A stretch of 22,390 nt of DNA from an uncultured Chloroflexota bacterium (lineage in GTDB: Bacteria; Chloroflexota; Limnocylindria; Limnocylindrales; CSP1-4): contig CAIYQJ010000228.1 of assembly GCA_903928275.1 (NCBI GenBank), forward strand, positions 1-22,390, given 5' to 3'. Positions 7,479 through 15,414 of this stretch are shown piece by piece. The notes below the pieces were generated by a model. The model worked only from the letters and a program-made list of their open reading frames with translations, searched no databases and was not told the DNA's origin. The position numbers and the translations under genes are program-made. Within the stretch, counting starts at the first letter, position 1. The number at the start of each line of letters is the position of its first letter.

Positions 7479-9505
7479 TGGAAGGGACGACGCGGCAGAT
7501 CGCCCATCGCATCGAGCCGGCAGGTGCGCTGGTCGCCGTGGCTATCGGGTCGCTCGCGCTCGTCGGGTGGCTCACCGGCGAGTTGCGGCTCGCGTCGATC
7601 GGCCCGGGGATGCCGCCCACGAAGGCGAACGCCGCGACCGCTTTCGTCCTCCTCGGCGTCGCGTCGCTCCTCCGCCTCGGGGCCTCGGACCGTCGTCAGG
7701 CCATCGTCGGGACGGCGCTCGCGATCGTCGCCGGCCTCATCGGGGCCGCGACACTCGTCGAGTACCTGACGGACGTCGACCTCCGGATCGACCAGCTCCT
7801 CATCGCCGACACCTCCGGCGTGGGTAGCCACCCGGGGCGGATGGCCTTCTACGTCACGATCGCGATCCCCCTCCTCGCGGCAGCCGTCGCCCTGCACGGC
7901 AGCCAGGGACCGGCGGGCCGGGTGCGCTGGGGCCTCGCCGTCGTCGCCGTCGCCATCGGGTACATCTCCGTCCTGGGCCTGTGGTACGGGGCCATGGAGG
8001 CCGCCACCGGGTTCGGCATGGGCCCGGAGGTCGCGCTGCCGGCGGCGCTGGCCGTCCTCGCCCTCGGCATCGGCGGCCTCGCCTGCCTCCACGAGCCGAG
8101 CCCATCCGCCGAGCTGTCCAGGTCCTCCCCGGGGGGGACCGTCTCGCGTGCCATCGTCATCGCGGGGCTGGTCGGGCTCCCGGTCGTGGGCTGGCTTCGC
8201 CTCGTCGGCCAGAACGCCGGCCTGTATACGGGACCGTTCGGCGTCGTGATCACGGTCGCGGCCGGCGCGACCCTCGTGGCGGGCGTCGGGATCTGGGCGG
8301 GCGGCGCGGTCGACCGGTCGGACCGGGCCCAGAGACGCCTCGCCAGGGAGCTGGGCGAGACCGCCGACTACCTCGAGAGCCTCTTCCGGTACGCCAACGC
8401 GCCGATCATCGTGTGGGACCCGGAGATGCGCGTCACCCGCTTCAACCCCGCGTTCGAGGCACTCACCGGCAGGGGGTCGGAAGAGGTCGTGGGGCGGCAC
8501 GTCGGCATGCTCTTCCCGGCGGACGGGCGGCGTGCGACGGCGCTGGACCTCCTGGCCCGCGCATCGGCCGGCGATCGACTCGAGGTGGTCGAGATCCCCA
8601 TCCTCGGCGCCGCAGGCGAAGTCCGGACGGTCCTGTGGAACACGGCGACCGTGTTCGCGGCCGACAGGACGACCCCGGTGGCAACGTTGGCGCAGGGCTG
8701 GGACATCACGAAGAGCAGACGGGTCGAAGAGGAGCTGGCGGAGGCCAGCGCGCGGCTCGCGCGGTCCTTCGTCCGACTGGAGGCGCGCAACCGCGACCTC
8801 CGGGACTTCGCGTCCGTGGTCTCCCACGACATCCGGGCGCCGCTCCGCCGGATCCAGCTCTTCGCGGAGCGGCTCGCGGGAGACGGAGGCGACGTCCCGA
8901 CCGAGGACGAGGCGCGCGACTACGCGACGCGCATCCGCGACGGCGCGGCCCGCCTGGATCGGCTCGTGACCGATCTCGTGACGTATGCCCGACTCGGCCA
9001 GTCGGATGAGCCGCCCGCGCGCGTGGACCTGAAGGCGCTCGCGGACGAGGTCGTGGCGGACCTCGCTCCGGGAATGCGCGAGTCCGGCGGCAGCGTCTCC
9101 GTCGGCGACCTGCCGGTCGTCCAGGGCGATGCCGCGATGCTCCGTCTCATGCTCACCAACCTCGTCGCCAACGGCCTCAAGTTCCGCCGGCCGGACGTCT
9201 CACCGCACGTCGACGTGGCGGGCTCGGTCGAGCGTGATGCGGCGGGCCGGGAATGGGCGACGATCGTCGTGCGCGACGAGGGGATCGGGTTCGATGACCG
9301 CTATGCGGCGAAGATCTTCGAGATCTTCGAGCGCCTGGGCCCGGCGGGCGAGTACCCCGGGACGGGCGTGGGCCTGACGATCTGTCGCAAGGTCGTGGAC
9401 CAGCACGGGGGTACGATCGAGGCGCACGGGCGCCCCGGGTCGGGGGCCACGTTCACGGTCAGATTGCCCACCACGCCACAGGAGGCCACCCGCGATGACA
9501 GTTGA
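7478..9505 (+). CDS. Membrane PAS sensor histidine kinase
   Basis: This is a 675-residue protein starting at ATG 7478, which shares one base with the upstream stop. The first roughly 280 residues contain about eight hydrophobic segments (for example ALVAVAIGSLALVGWL and MAFYVTIAIPLLAAAVAL). This part carries NAATAFVLLG, EYLTDVDLRIDQLL and GRMA, which from memory resembles an unnamed multi-span sensory module found ahead of PAS and kinase domains. One PAS domain lies at about 291-410. HisKA has His450 in SHDIRAPLRR, as in phytochrome-type kinases, and the HATPase has DEGIGFDD, then FERLGPAGEYPGTGVGLTIC. There is no receiver and no GAF/PHY chromophore module. The gene ends 11 nt inside the following receiver gene, so the two are probably made together and that receiver is the likely partner. 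The stimulus is unknown. Confidence 0.88.
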   Translation: MEGTTRQIAHRIEPAGALVAVAIGSLALVGWLTGELRLASIGPGMPPTKANAATAFVLLGVASLLRLGASDRRQAIVGTALAIVAGLIGAATLVEYLTDVDLRIDQLLIADTSGVGSHPGRMAFYVTIAIPLLAAAVALHGSQGPAGRVRWGLAVVAVAIGYISVLGLWYGAMEAATGFGMGPEVALPAALAVLALGIGGLACLHEPSPSAELSRSSPGGTVSRAIVIAGLVGLPVVGWLRLVGQNAGLYTGPFGVVITVAAGATLVAGVGIWAGGAVDRSDRAQRRLARELGETADYLESLFRYANAPIIVWDPEMRVTRFNPAFEALTGRGSEEVVGRHVGMLFPADGRRATALDLLARASAGDRLEVVEIPILGAAGEVRTVLWNTATVFAADRTTPVATLAQGWDITKSRRVEEELAEASARLARSFVRLEARNRDLRDFASVVSHDIRAPLRRIQLFAERLAGDGGDVPTEDEARDYATRIRDGAARLDRLVTDLVTYARLGQSDEPPARVDLKALADEVVADLAPGMRESGGSVSVGDLPVVQGDAAMLRLMLTNLVANGLKFRRPDVSPHVDVAGSVERDAAGREWATIVVRDEGIGFDDRYAAKIFEIFERLGPAGEYPGTGVGLTICRKVVDQHGGTIEAHGRPGSGATFTVRLPTTPQEATRDDS

Positions 9506-9950
9506 CGCCACAGACAGGGTCGTCCTCATCGTGGACGACGACGCCGAGGACCGGATGTTCACTCGCGAAGCGCTCCTCACCGCCGCCCCGGGCGTCGACG
9601 TCCGCGAGGCCGAGGATGGCGTCGCGTTCCTCGAGTACCTCCAGTCGACAGAGCCGGACCGGCCGTTCCCGGACCTCGTCCTCCTCGACCTGAAGATGCC
9701 CCGGATGGACGGCTTCGAGGTGCTCGAGGTGATCCGCGCCGATCCGGAGCTCCGGCACCTGCCGATCGTGGCCGTCTTCACGACGGCGAACGACCCCGAC
9801 TTCGTGCGGCGGACCTATGCCGACGGCGCGAACGGGTTCCTCGGCAAGCCCGCCACGCACGAGGAGCTGGCGGCCATGATGCGGGTCGTGGTGGAGTACT
9901 GGTTCGGCGCCACGTCGCTGCCGCCGCGCGGACTCGGACCGCGGGGCTGA
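9495..9950 (+). CDS. Single-domain response regulator, Rcp1-like
   Basis: This 151-residue protein is a lone receiver with no output domain. VDDDAEDR gives the acidic pocket, Asp65 in LLDLKMPRMDG is the phospho-acceptor, FTTAND provides the Thr switch position, and Lys118 lies in GKP. Length, the LDLKMPRMDGFEVL core and the aromatic C-terminal segment (VVEYWF) match the Rcp1 family, whose members partner cyanobacterial phytochrome kinases. The ATG start has GGAGG 9 nt upstream (9481-9485) and overlaps the kinase gene by 11 nt. It probably takes phosphate from that kinase and works by protein-protein contact or as a shuttle, for instance to a kinase with a further receiver; the downstream target is not visible. 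Codon use matches the neighbours. Confidence 0.9.
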   Translation: MTVDATDRVVLIVDDDAEDRMFTREALLTAAPGVDVREAEDGVAFLEYLQSTEPDRPFPDLVLLDLKMPRMDGFEVLEVIRADPELRHLPIVAVFTTANDPDFVRRTYADGANGFLGKPATHEELAAMMRVVVEYWFGATSLPPRGLGPRG

Positions 9951-9951
9951 T

Positions 9952-9989
9952 CGGCGGCGCATCGCGGCGACGGCGGCACATCGCGGTCC
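9952..9989 (+). repeat. Two tandem copies of a 19-bp unit upstream of guaD
   Basis: CGGCGGCGCATCGCGGCGA (9952-9970) is followed directly by CGGCGGCACATCGCGGTCC (9971-9989), with four mismatches. It lies in the 96-nt gap between the receiver gene and guaD. Confidence 0.6.
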
Positions 9990-10031
9990 CCGGGGTCCGA
10001 CCGGCACTTCCGGGCCGCGTCGCCGCGGGCT

Positions 10032-10037
10032 TACGGT
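10032..10037 (+). promoter_or_regulatory. Candidate -10 element for guaD (near-leaderless)
   Basis: TACGGT fits TANNNT and ends 9 nt before ATG 10047, so transcription would begin within a few bases of the start codon. No Shine-Dalgarno sequence is seen ahead of the ATG, which agrees with leaderless translation. No strong -35 element is visible. Confidence 0.35.
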
Positions 10038-10046
10038 CTCGGGACC

Positions 10047-10532
10047 ATGGACCGGGCCGCATCCGACGACGAGCGATTCCTGCGCGAGGCCATCCGCCTG
10101 TCGCGCGACCGCATGCGCGCGGGCGGCGCCGGGCCGTTCGGCGCGGTCGTCGTCCGGGACGGTCGCATCGTGGCGCGCGGCTGGAACCGCGTGACGTCCG
10201 CCAACGACCCCACCGCGCACGCGGAGGTCGTCGCGATCCGCCGCGCCTGCACGCGGCTGCGTTCCTTCTCGCTCGCGGGCTGCACGCTCTACGCCAGCTG
10301 CGAGCCGTGTCCCATGTGCCTGGGTGCGGCGTACTGGGCGCGCGTCGATCGGCTCGTCTTCGCTGCGGGCCGGCTGGACGCGGCGGCCGCCGGCTTCGAC
10401 GACGCGCGGATCTACGATGAGCTGCCGCTTGCTCCGGGTGACCGGTCGCTGCCCACGACGCAGCTCCTCCGCGAGGAGGCGATCGCGACGTTCGACGCCT
10501 GGCTCGCGGACGCGGACCGGGTTCCGTACTGA
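10047..10532 (+). CDS. guaD: Guanine deaminase (CDA-fold, Bacillus GuaD type)
   Basis: This 161-residue cytosolic zinc enzyme converts guanine to xanthine and ammonia in purine salvage or breakdown. Zinc ligands and catalytic Glu are present: His58 and Glu60 in DPTAHAEV, and Cys85 and Cys88 in CEPCPMC. The features that separate GuaD from the tRNA adenosine deaminase TadA are also present: GPFGAVVV, CLGAAYWAR, AAAAGFDDARIYDE and a C-terminal Tyr, all close to the Bacillus subtilis enzyme as I recall it. Length matches that family (about 156 residues). It stands alone ahead of icd with its own candidate -10 element. TadA is the main alternative but fits less well. Confidence 0.85.
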   Translation: MDRAASDDERFLREAIRLSRDRMRAGGAGPFGAVVVRDGRIVARGWNRVTSANDPTAHAEVVAIRRACTRLRSFSLAGCTLYASCEPCPMCLGAAYWARVDRLVFAAGRLDAAAAGFDDARIYDELPLAPGDRSLPTTQLLREEAIATFDAWLADADRVPY

Positions 10533-10557
10533 CGGCTGCAGGTCGCCAACCCGCGCC

Positions 10558-10624
10558 GGCGCCCACGACGCCGCCGCGCCCACGACGCTCCCGCGCCCAC
10601 GACGCTCCCGCGCCCACGCCTGCG
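10558..10624 (+). repeat. About four tandem copies of a 17-bp unit upstream of icd
   Basis: Two exact copies of CGCGCCCACGACGCTCC lie at 10575-10591 and 10592-10608. A degenerate copy lies before them (10558-10574) and a partial copy after (from 10609). The unit is not a multiple of three. The array fills most of the guaD-icd gap and ends about 50 nt before the icd start. Confidence 0.85.
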
Positions 10625-10672
10625 ATGGGGCAGAATCACCGCGCCGCCCCGCCCATGCAAGGAGACCCCTCC

Positions 10673-12151
10673 ATGACCGCCATCTCCCATCGGATCACCG
10701 TCATCCCCGGCGACGGCGTGGGGCCGGAGGTCGTCCGGTCGGCGGTCCGCATCATCGACGCCGCCGGCGTGTCGGTGGACTGGGAGTATGCGGAGGCGGG
10801 CGCCGAGGTCTTCAGGAAGGGCGACACGAGCGGCGTCCCGGCCGAGACACGCGCTTCGATCGAGCGCACGAAGGTGGCGCTCAAGGGCCCGCTCGAAACG
10901 CCGGTGGGCTTCGGGGAGAAGAGCGCCAACGTCACGCTGCGCAAGCTGTTCGAGACGTACGCGAACGTCCGGCCCGCCCGCGAGCTGCCGGGCGTGCCCA
11001 CCCGCTACGCCGGCGAGGGCGTGGACCTCGTCATCGTCCGCGAGAACGTCGAGGACCTCTACGCCGGCATCGAGCACATGCAGACGCCGGACGTCGGTCA
11101 GACGCTGAAGATCATCAGCCGGAAGGGCTCCGAGAAGATCATCCGCTACGCGTTCGAGCTCGCGCAGCGCGAGGGTCGCCGGAAGGTCTCCGCGGCGACC
11201 AAGGCGAACATCATGAAGCTCTCCGAGGGGCTCTTCAAGCGGACCTTCGAGCAGATCGCGCCCGACTACCCGGAGATCGAGGCCGAGCACCTCATCATCG
11301 ACAACGTGGCGCACCAGCTCGCGAAGAATCCCGCGCAGTTCGACGTGATCGTCACGACGAACCTCAACGGCGACATCATCAGCGACCTCGCTTCCGGGCT
11401 CGTTGGCGGCCTCGGCTTCGCGCCGTCGGGCAACTACGGCGACGACGTGGCGATCTTCGAGGCGGTGCACGGCTCCGCGCCGAAGCACGCCGGCAAGGAC
11501 GTGATCAACCCCACGGCCCTGCTGCTGAGCTCGGTGATGATGCTCCGCCACATCGGCGAGGCGGATGCGGCCGACCGGATGGAGGACGCGATCCTGGTGA
11601 CGCTGGAGGAGGGCAAGGCCGCCACGCAGGACCTCGTGCGCCAGACCGGCGGCGACGTGGAGCAGGCCACGTCCACCACCGGGTTCACCGACATGGTCAT
11701 CGCCAACCTGGGACGCCACCCGGCCACGGTCGCGGCCCGCCACCGCACTCAGCGTCCGGGCGGCCCCGCCGCGCCCTTGCCGCGCTGGTCGTACGAGGCG
11801 GCCCACTACGCGACGATCGACCGGACGACGGTCGGGGTCGACGTCTTCATCGAGGAGGACACCACGTCGGCGGTCCTGGGGCCGCTCATGGAGACGATCG
11901 CGGGTCCGGACCTCGTGCTCGAGATGATCTCGAGCCGCGGCACCATGGTGTACCCGGCCACCGGCCTCGCGTCGGACGACGTGCGGCTGTGGCGGTGCCG
12001 GTTCGTCTCGCCGGTCGGCGCGGACGTCCCGGACTCCGTGCTCCTCGGCCTCCTCGAGCGCATCGCCGGTCGCCACCCCGGGTGGACGCACGTGGAGAAG
12101 CTCCACTTCTTCGATGGGGAGCCGAGCTACACGAAGGCGCAGGGGCAGTAG
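10673..12151 (+). CDS. icd: Isocitrate dehydrogenase, Thermus type with C-terminal domain, probably NADP-dependent
   Basis: The 492-residue product oxidises isocitrate to 2-oxoglutarate and CO2 in the TCA cycle. The start is ATG 10673, because AAGGAG (10659-10664) lies 8 nt upstream; an in-frame ATG at 10625 would place that site inside the gene. Substrate residues are in place: GEKSANVTLRK near residue 81, then ETYANVRPAR, VRENVEDLYAGIEHMQTP, ATKANIMK and NLNGDIISD. The cofactor loop reads HGSAPKHAGKDVINP. The Lys is the one that favours NADP, but the usual following Tyr is His. Residues about 345-492 form an extra C-terminal domain ending GEPSYTKAQGQ, matching the long Thermus thermophilus enzyme (about 496 residues) rather than the 416-residue E. 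coli type. CAGAAT at 10631-10636 is a weak -10 candidate. purE begins 3 nt after the stop, so the two are likely co-transcribed. Confidence 0.93.
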   Translation: MTAISHRITVIPGDGVGPEVVRSAVRIIDAAGVSVDWEYAEAGAEVFRKGDTSGVPAETRASIERTKVALKGPLETPVGFGEKSANVTLRKLFETYANVRPARELPGVPTRYAGEGVDLVIVRENVEDLYAGIEHMQTPDVGQTLKIISRKGSEKIIRYAFELAQREGRRKVSAATKANIMKLSEGLFKRTFEQIAPDYPEIEAEHLIIDNVAHQLAKNPAQFDVIVTTNLNGDIISDLASGLVGGLGFAPSGNYGDDVAIFEAVHGSAPKHAGKDVINPTALLLSSVMMLRHIGEADAADRMEDAILVTLEEGKAATQDLVRQTGGDVEQATSTTGFTDMVIANLGRHPATVAARHRTQRPGGPAAPLPRWSYEAAHYATIDRTTVGVDVFIEEDTTSAVLGPLMETIAGPDLVLEMISSRGTMVYPATGLASDDVRLWRCRFVSPVGADVPDSVLLGLLERIAGRHPGWTHVEKLHFFDGEPSYTKAQGQ

Positions 12152-12154
12152 GCG

Positions 12155-12727
12155 ATGGCCCGTCTGGAAGGCGGCGCGGCCCCGGCAGGCGACGCGGACC
12201 CGGCGGCCGAGCCCGGCCGCCCGGCCGCCACGCCGCTCGTCGGGATCGTGGGCGGCAGCCGGTCGGACTTCGGGGTCCTCGAGAAGGCGGCCGCCGTGCT
12301 CGAGGAGCTCGGGATCGCCCATGAGCTGCGGGTCGTCTCGGCGCACCGGACGCCGGACTGGCTCTTCCGGTACGCGGAGACCGCGCCGGCCCGTGGCATC
12401 CGCGTCATCGTCGCCGGCGCGGGCGGGGCCGCCCACCTGCCGGGGATGCTCGCGAGCAAGACGCTGCTGCCGGTGATCGGCGTGCCGATCCCCACGCAGC
12501 ACCTCGGCGGCCTGGACTCGCTGCTGTCGATCGTCCAGATGCCGCGCGGGATCCCCGTGGCGACCGTGGCGATCGGGAACGCGGAGAACGCGGCGCTGCT
12601 CGCCGCCGAGATCCTCGCACTCGGCGACCCGGCGATCCACGACCGACTGGCGGCGCACCGGGAGGCCCAGGCGCGGGCCGTCCTCGACGATGCGTCGAAC
12701 GCCGACGGCCTCCCGCGCGGAAGCTGA
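12155..12727 (+). CDS. purE: PurE, N5-CAIR mutase (class I)
   Basis: This 190-residue enzyme rearranges N5-CAIR, the PurK product, to CAIR in de novo purine synthesis. Family motifs are all visible: GIVGGSRSDFGVLEKA near residue 30, VVSAHRTPD with the catalytic His, AGAGGAAHLPGMLASKT, PVIGVPIPT, and LDSLLSIVQMPRGIPVATVAIG. Presence of PurK in the same genome supports class I, the mutase type. A low-complexity Ala/Pro/Gly tail of about 26 residues precedes the core; ATG 12155 is the only good start, 3 nt after the icd stop. The partner purK is about 10 kb upstream rather than adjacent. The gene faces the REC-EAL gene, with only 18 nt between stop codons. Confidence 0.93.
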   Translation: MARLEGGAAPAGDADPAAEPGRPAATPLVGIVGGSRSDFGVLEKAAAVLEELGIAHELRVVSAHRTPDWLFRYAETAPARGIRVIVAGAGGAAHLPGMLASKTLLPVIGVPIPTQHLGGLDSLLSIVQMPRGIPVATVAIGNAENAALLAAEILALGDPAIHDRLAAHREAQARAVLDDASNADGLPRGS

Positions 12728-12739
12728 CCGGGGCGCCTG

Positions 12740-12753
12740 CGGCCGTCAGGCCG
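12740..12753. terminator. Weak hairpin between convergent purE and REC-EAL genes
   Basis: CGGCC, loop GTCA, GGCCG lies at the junction of two genes that end toward each other and overlaps the stop of the minus-strand gene. The stem is only 5 bp with no T tract, so a bidirectional terminator role is a guess from position. Confidence 0.2.
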
Positions 12754-14107
12754 GCCGAGGGTGGTCCGCGGACGGCCCGGGTCTGCCGGCGGGTGGCCCC
12801 GAAGTCTTCACGGATGCGGGATCCCGACCGGACCCTCCCGTCGCGGCCCGCCCGGCTCCAGTCGACGACGAGCCTGGGTACGCTCGCAGCGGCCCACGAT
12901 CCGGCATGTGGATCGCCTCGATCGGCATGAGGGCTTCCACGAGCGGGGCCGGTCGGCGGAGGAAGTACCCCTGGCCGAAGCCGACGCCGAGGCTCCGCAG
13001 GGCCACGAGCTCGCTCTCCGTCTCGATCCCCTCGGCGATCACGGACATGCCCATCTCGGTCGCGAAGGCCGTCAGGGCGGTCGAGAGCGCCCGCTTCCGC
13101 CGGTCCGAGTCGATGTCGCGCGTCAGCGTGATGTCGAGCTTGATGATGTCCGGGTCGAGCAGGAGGATGTGGCGGAGGCTCGCGAACCCTGCACCCGCGT
13201 CATCGATCGCGAGGCGGCCGCCCGCGCTGCGGAAGTCGGCGAGCGCGGCCGCCAGCGCTGCGTAGTCGTCGACGCGGGCGTGCTCCGTCATCTCGAGCAC
13301 GATCCGATCCCATGGCAATCCGGCGAGCTCCACGAAGACGTCTCCGCGGAGCGCAGCCTCCGGCGAGACGTTCAGGGCGACGTACGCTTTCCCGAGCGCT
13401 GGACCGTCGAACGCCTTCACCTGCGCCCGGATGGCGGCGATCTCCAGGTCCACTCCGGCCCCGATCAGGGCCGCGTCCCCGAACCACTGGTCGGGCGGGC
13501 GCTGCGGCTCGATGTCGAACCGCGCGAGCGATTCCACGCCCGCGATCCGCCCGAGCTCGAGGTCGACGATCGGCTGGTAGACGGCCCGGATCGCCCCGGG
13601 CTGGAGGGCGCGGTCGACGCGATCCCGCAGGTCACGCTCTCGCTCGGCGTCCCGTTCCTCGCGATCGAGCTTGCCGGCGAGCTCCCGCACGACATCCACG
13701 GCCACGCCCGCCGAGAGGTGCCCGAGGCCCATGGCAGCGCGACGCACCGCGTCGATGATCTCCGTCGCCGGTCCGCCCTTCACCACGTAGCCGATGGCGC
13801 CGGCGCGGATCATCTCGCGCACGCTCGTCGGGTCGTCGTAGGCGGACATGGCGAGCACACGGGTCCCGCGCGAGACCGCGATGATCCCGCGCGTGGCGGC
13901 CGGGCCGCCGCCCGGCATCTTCACGTCCACGACGGCCACGTCCGGCCGCTCGGCCCCCGCCACGGCCACGGCCTCTTCCGCGTCCGCCGCGGCCCCGGCC
14001 ATGTCGAAGTCCGACTCGGCCCGGAACAGGTCGCCGAAGGTCTCCCGGACGAGCCGGTCGTCGTCGACGAGCATCACCAGGATCCGTCCGGGCGGCGGGC
14101 CGCTCAC
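12746..14107 (-). CDS. Response regulator with EAL domain (c-di-GMP phosphodiesterase)
   Basis: The product is 453 residues from GTG 14107, chosen because GTGA overlaps the upstream stop by four bases; sequence further upstream reads as low-quality coding. The receiver (about residues 7-125) has VDDDRL, VVDVKMPGGG as phospho-acceptor site, and VVKGG as the Lys position. The EAL domain (about 172-392) starts YQPIVDLE. It keeps the residues needed for metal and c-di-GMP cleavage: Glu in GVESLAR (ESL in place of EAL), LNVSP, EMTEHA, DDAGAGFASLRH, IIKLD, AEGIETE and QGYFLRRP. It therefore probably hydrolyses c-di-GMP to pGpG when phosphorylated. A Pro/Gly/Ser-rich tail of about 55 residues ends the protein. 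It is the last gene of a three-gene operon and the only signalling protein here with a recognisable effector domain; the upstream kinases are the likely phosphate source. Confidence 0.88.
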   Translation of the reverse strand: MSGPPPGRILVMLVDDDRLVRETFGDLFRAESDFDMAGAAADAEEAVAVAGAERPDVAVVDVKMPGGGPAATRGIIAVSRGTRVLAMSAYDDPTSVREMIRAGAIGYVVKGGPATEIIDAVRRAAMGLGHLSAGVAVDVVRELAGKLDREERDAERERDLRDRVDRALQPGAIRAVYQPIVDLELGRIAGVESLARFDIEPQRPPDQWFGDAALIGAGVDLEIAAIRAQVKAFDGPALGKAYVALNVSPEAALRGDVFVELAGLPWDRIVLEMTEHARVDDYAALAAALADFRSAGGRLAIDDAGAGFASLRHILLLDPDIIKLDITLTRDIDSDRRKRALSTALTAFATEMGMSVIAEGIETESELVALRSLGVGFGQGYFLRRPAPLVEALMPIEAIHMPDRGPLRAYPGSSSTGAGRAATGGSGRDPASVKTSGPPAGRPGPSADHPRPA

Positions 14108-15414
14108 CAGAAGGTCTCCTGGTCCGATGCCGCGCGGTCGTCCGCAACCGGCACGTCGCGATCCTCCGCGGCCGGCACGGCGTCCACGAAGTCTGCGACC
14201 GAGGTCCGGACGACACCGATATCCATGAGCAGCTCCGGCGGGATCGTCGGCCGCTCGAACCTCAGGGGGATCCAGGCCTCGACCGTGGTCCCCACTCCCG
14301 GCTCGGACATGACCGTCCACGTCCCACCGGCGATCTCCGCTCGCTCGCGCATCGACGACAGCCCGAGGTGGCCGGGAGCCTGCCGGTGACGCGCCTCCGG
14401 GTCGATCCCGCGCCCGTCGTCGGCGACGATGAGACGGATCCCGCCCTGGTCGCTCCGCGCCACGAGCCGGATGTGCGTAGCGCCGGAGTGGCGGCGCGCA
14501 TTCCGCAGCGCCTCCTGCGCGATCCGGTAGACCGTCACCCGCGTCTGCTCCTCGGGCTCGGCGTCGAGGGAGACCTCGAGGTCGACCACGGGCGCGTCCT
14601 CGTCGCCGCCGAGGGCCGACCTGCCAGTCTCGGCGCGGAGCGCCGCCTCGAGCCCGTCGCGATCGAGGACGACCGGGTGCAGCTCGAAGAGGAGATCGCG
14701 AAGACTTCGCGTCGCCAGGTGGACCGCCTCGATCGCCAGGTCGAGCTGGCGGCCGAGCTCGTCGGATCCGGCCTGCCGCCGCGCGAGCTCGAGGCGGATG
14801 CCGAGCGCGGCCATCGTCTGGATCGTGTCATCGTGGATGTCGGCCGCCACGCGCCGGCGCTCTTCCTCCTGCGCCGTCACGAGGCGCTGGAACAGCTGCT
14901 CCCGCTGCTCGAAGAGTCGCCTGACGTTGTCGAAGCTCTCCCGCAGGGCGGCCGTCCGCGCGCGGACCTGTGTCTCGAGGGACGCCTTCTCCGCCAGCAG
15001 GTCGATCTCGAGGAAGTGCCCGATGAGGAGGTTGCGGATCCGGAGGCTGACCTCGGTGGGGTCGAACGGCTTCGTGAGGAAGTCCGACGCGCCGAGACCC
15101 AGCGCGCGGAGCCGCGCGGCCGGCGTCGCGTCGGCCGTGAGCACGATGACCGGCGTGCGTCCCGCCTCCGACTCGGACGTTCGGAGCCGCTCCATGAACG
15201 CGTAGCCATCGACCCGGGGCATGATCAGGTCGAGGAGCAGGAGATCCACCCGCTCGGTCGCGAGGTCCGCGAGCGCGGCCTCCGGGTCGGTCCACGAGTG
15301 TGTCGCCCGGAAGCCGGCCAGGCCGAGGAAGCGCTCGAGGACACGGACGTTCGCGGTCTCGTCGTCCACGATCCCGATGCGCGCCGCGCCGAGCCGCTCG
15401 TCCTGGATCGTCAT
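14104..15414 (-). CDS. Receiver-fused HisKA_3 sensor kinase
   Basis: The product is 436 residues from ATG 15414, which overlaps the preceding stop in ATGA; an earlier in-frame ATG at 15498 would lie well inside the previous gene. The receiver (about 12-128) has GIVDDETANVRVLERFL, LLLLDLIMPRVDGY and TKPFDP. A charged helical linker likely to form a coiled coil follows (about 135-185). The HisKA_3 dimerisation domain contains EEERRRVAADIHDD with phosphoacceptor His194. The HATPase (about 290-400) contains EALRNARRHSG, ADDGRGIDPEA and GHLGLSSMRERAE, typical of NarX/DesK-type kinases. No membrane segments are seen. Such kinases usually serve NarL-type DNA-binding regulators; none is present, and the next gene is a REC-EAL protein. 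Its receiver suggests control by the membrane kinase upstream. The roughly 50-residue C-terminal tail has no recognised domain. Confidence 0.88.
   Translation of the reverse strand: MTIQDERLGAARIGIVDDETANVRVLERFLGLAGFRATHSWTDPEAALADLATERVDLLLLDLIMPRVDGYAFMERLRTSESEAGRTPVIVLTADATPAARLRALGLGASDFLTKPFDPTEVSLRIRNLLIGHFLEIDLLAEKASLETQVRARTAALRESFDNVRRLFEQREQLFQRLVTAQEEERRRVAADIHDDTIQTMAALGIRLELARRQAGSDELGRQLDLAIEAVHLATRSLRDLLFELHPVVLDRDGLEAALRAETGRSALGGDEDAPVVDLEVSLDAEPEEQTRVTVYRIAQEALRNARRHSGATHIRLVARSDQGGIRLIVADDGRGIDPEARHRQAPGHLGLSSMRERAEIAGGTWTVMSEPGVGTTVEAWIPLRFERPTIPPELLMDIGVVRTSVADFVDAVPAAEDRDVPVADDRAASDQETFW

Noticed and set aside
10625..10672. Upstream start (ATG 10625) for isocitrate dehydrogenase
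   Set aside because: AAGGAG at 10659-10664 is ideally spaced from ATG 10673, and the extra residues match nothing in the family.
14108..14320. Longer N-termini for the REC-EAL gene (to 14320) and the REC-HisKA_3 gene (to 15498)
   Set aside because: Both extensions lie inside the preceding genes and are Arg/Gly/Pro-rich without domain content; 4-nt overlaps mark better starts at 14107 and 15414.
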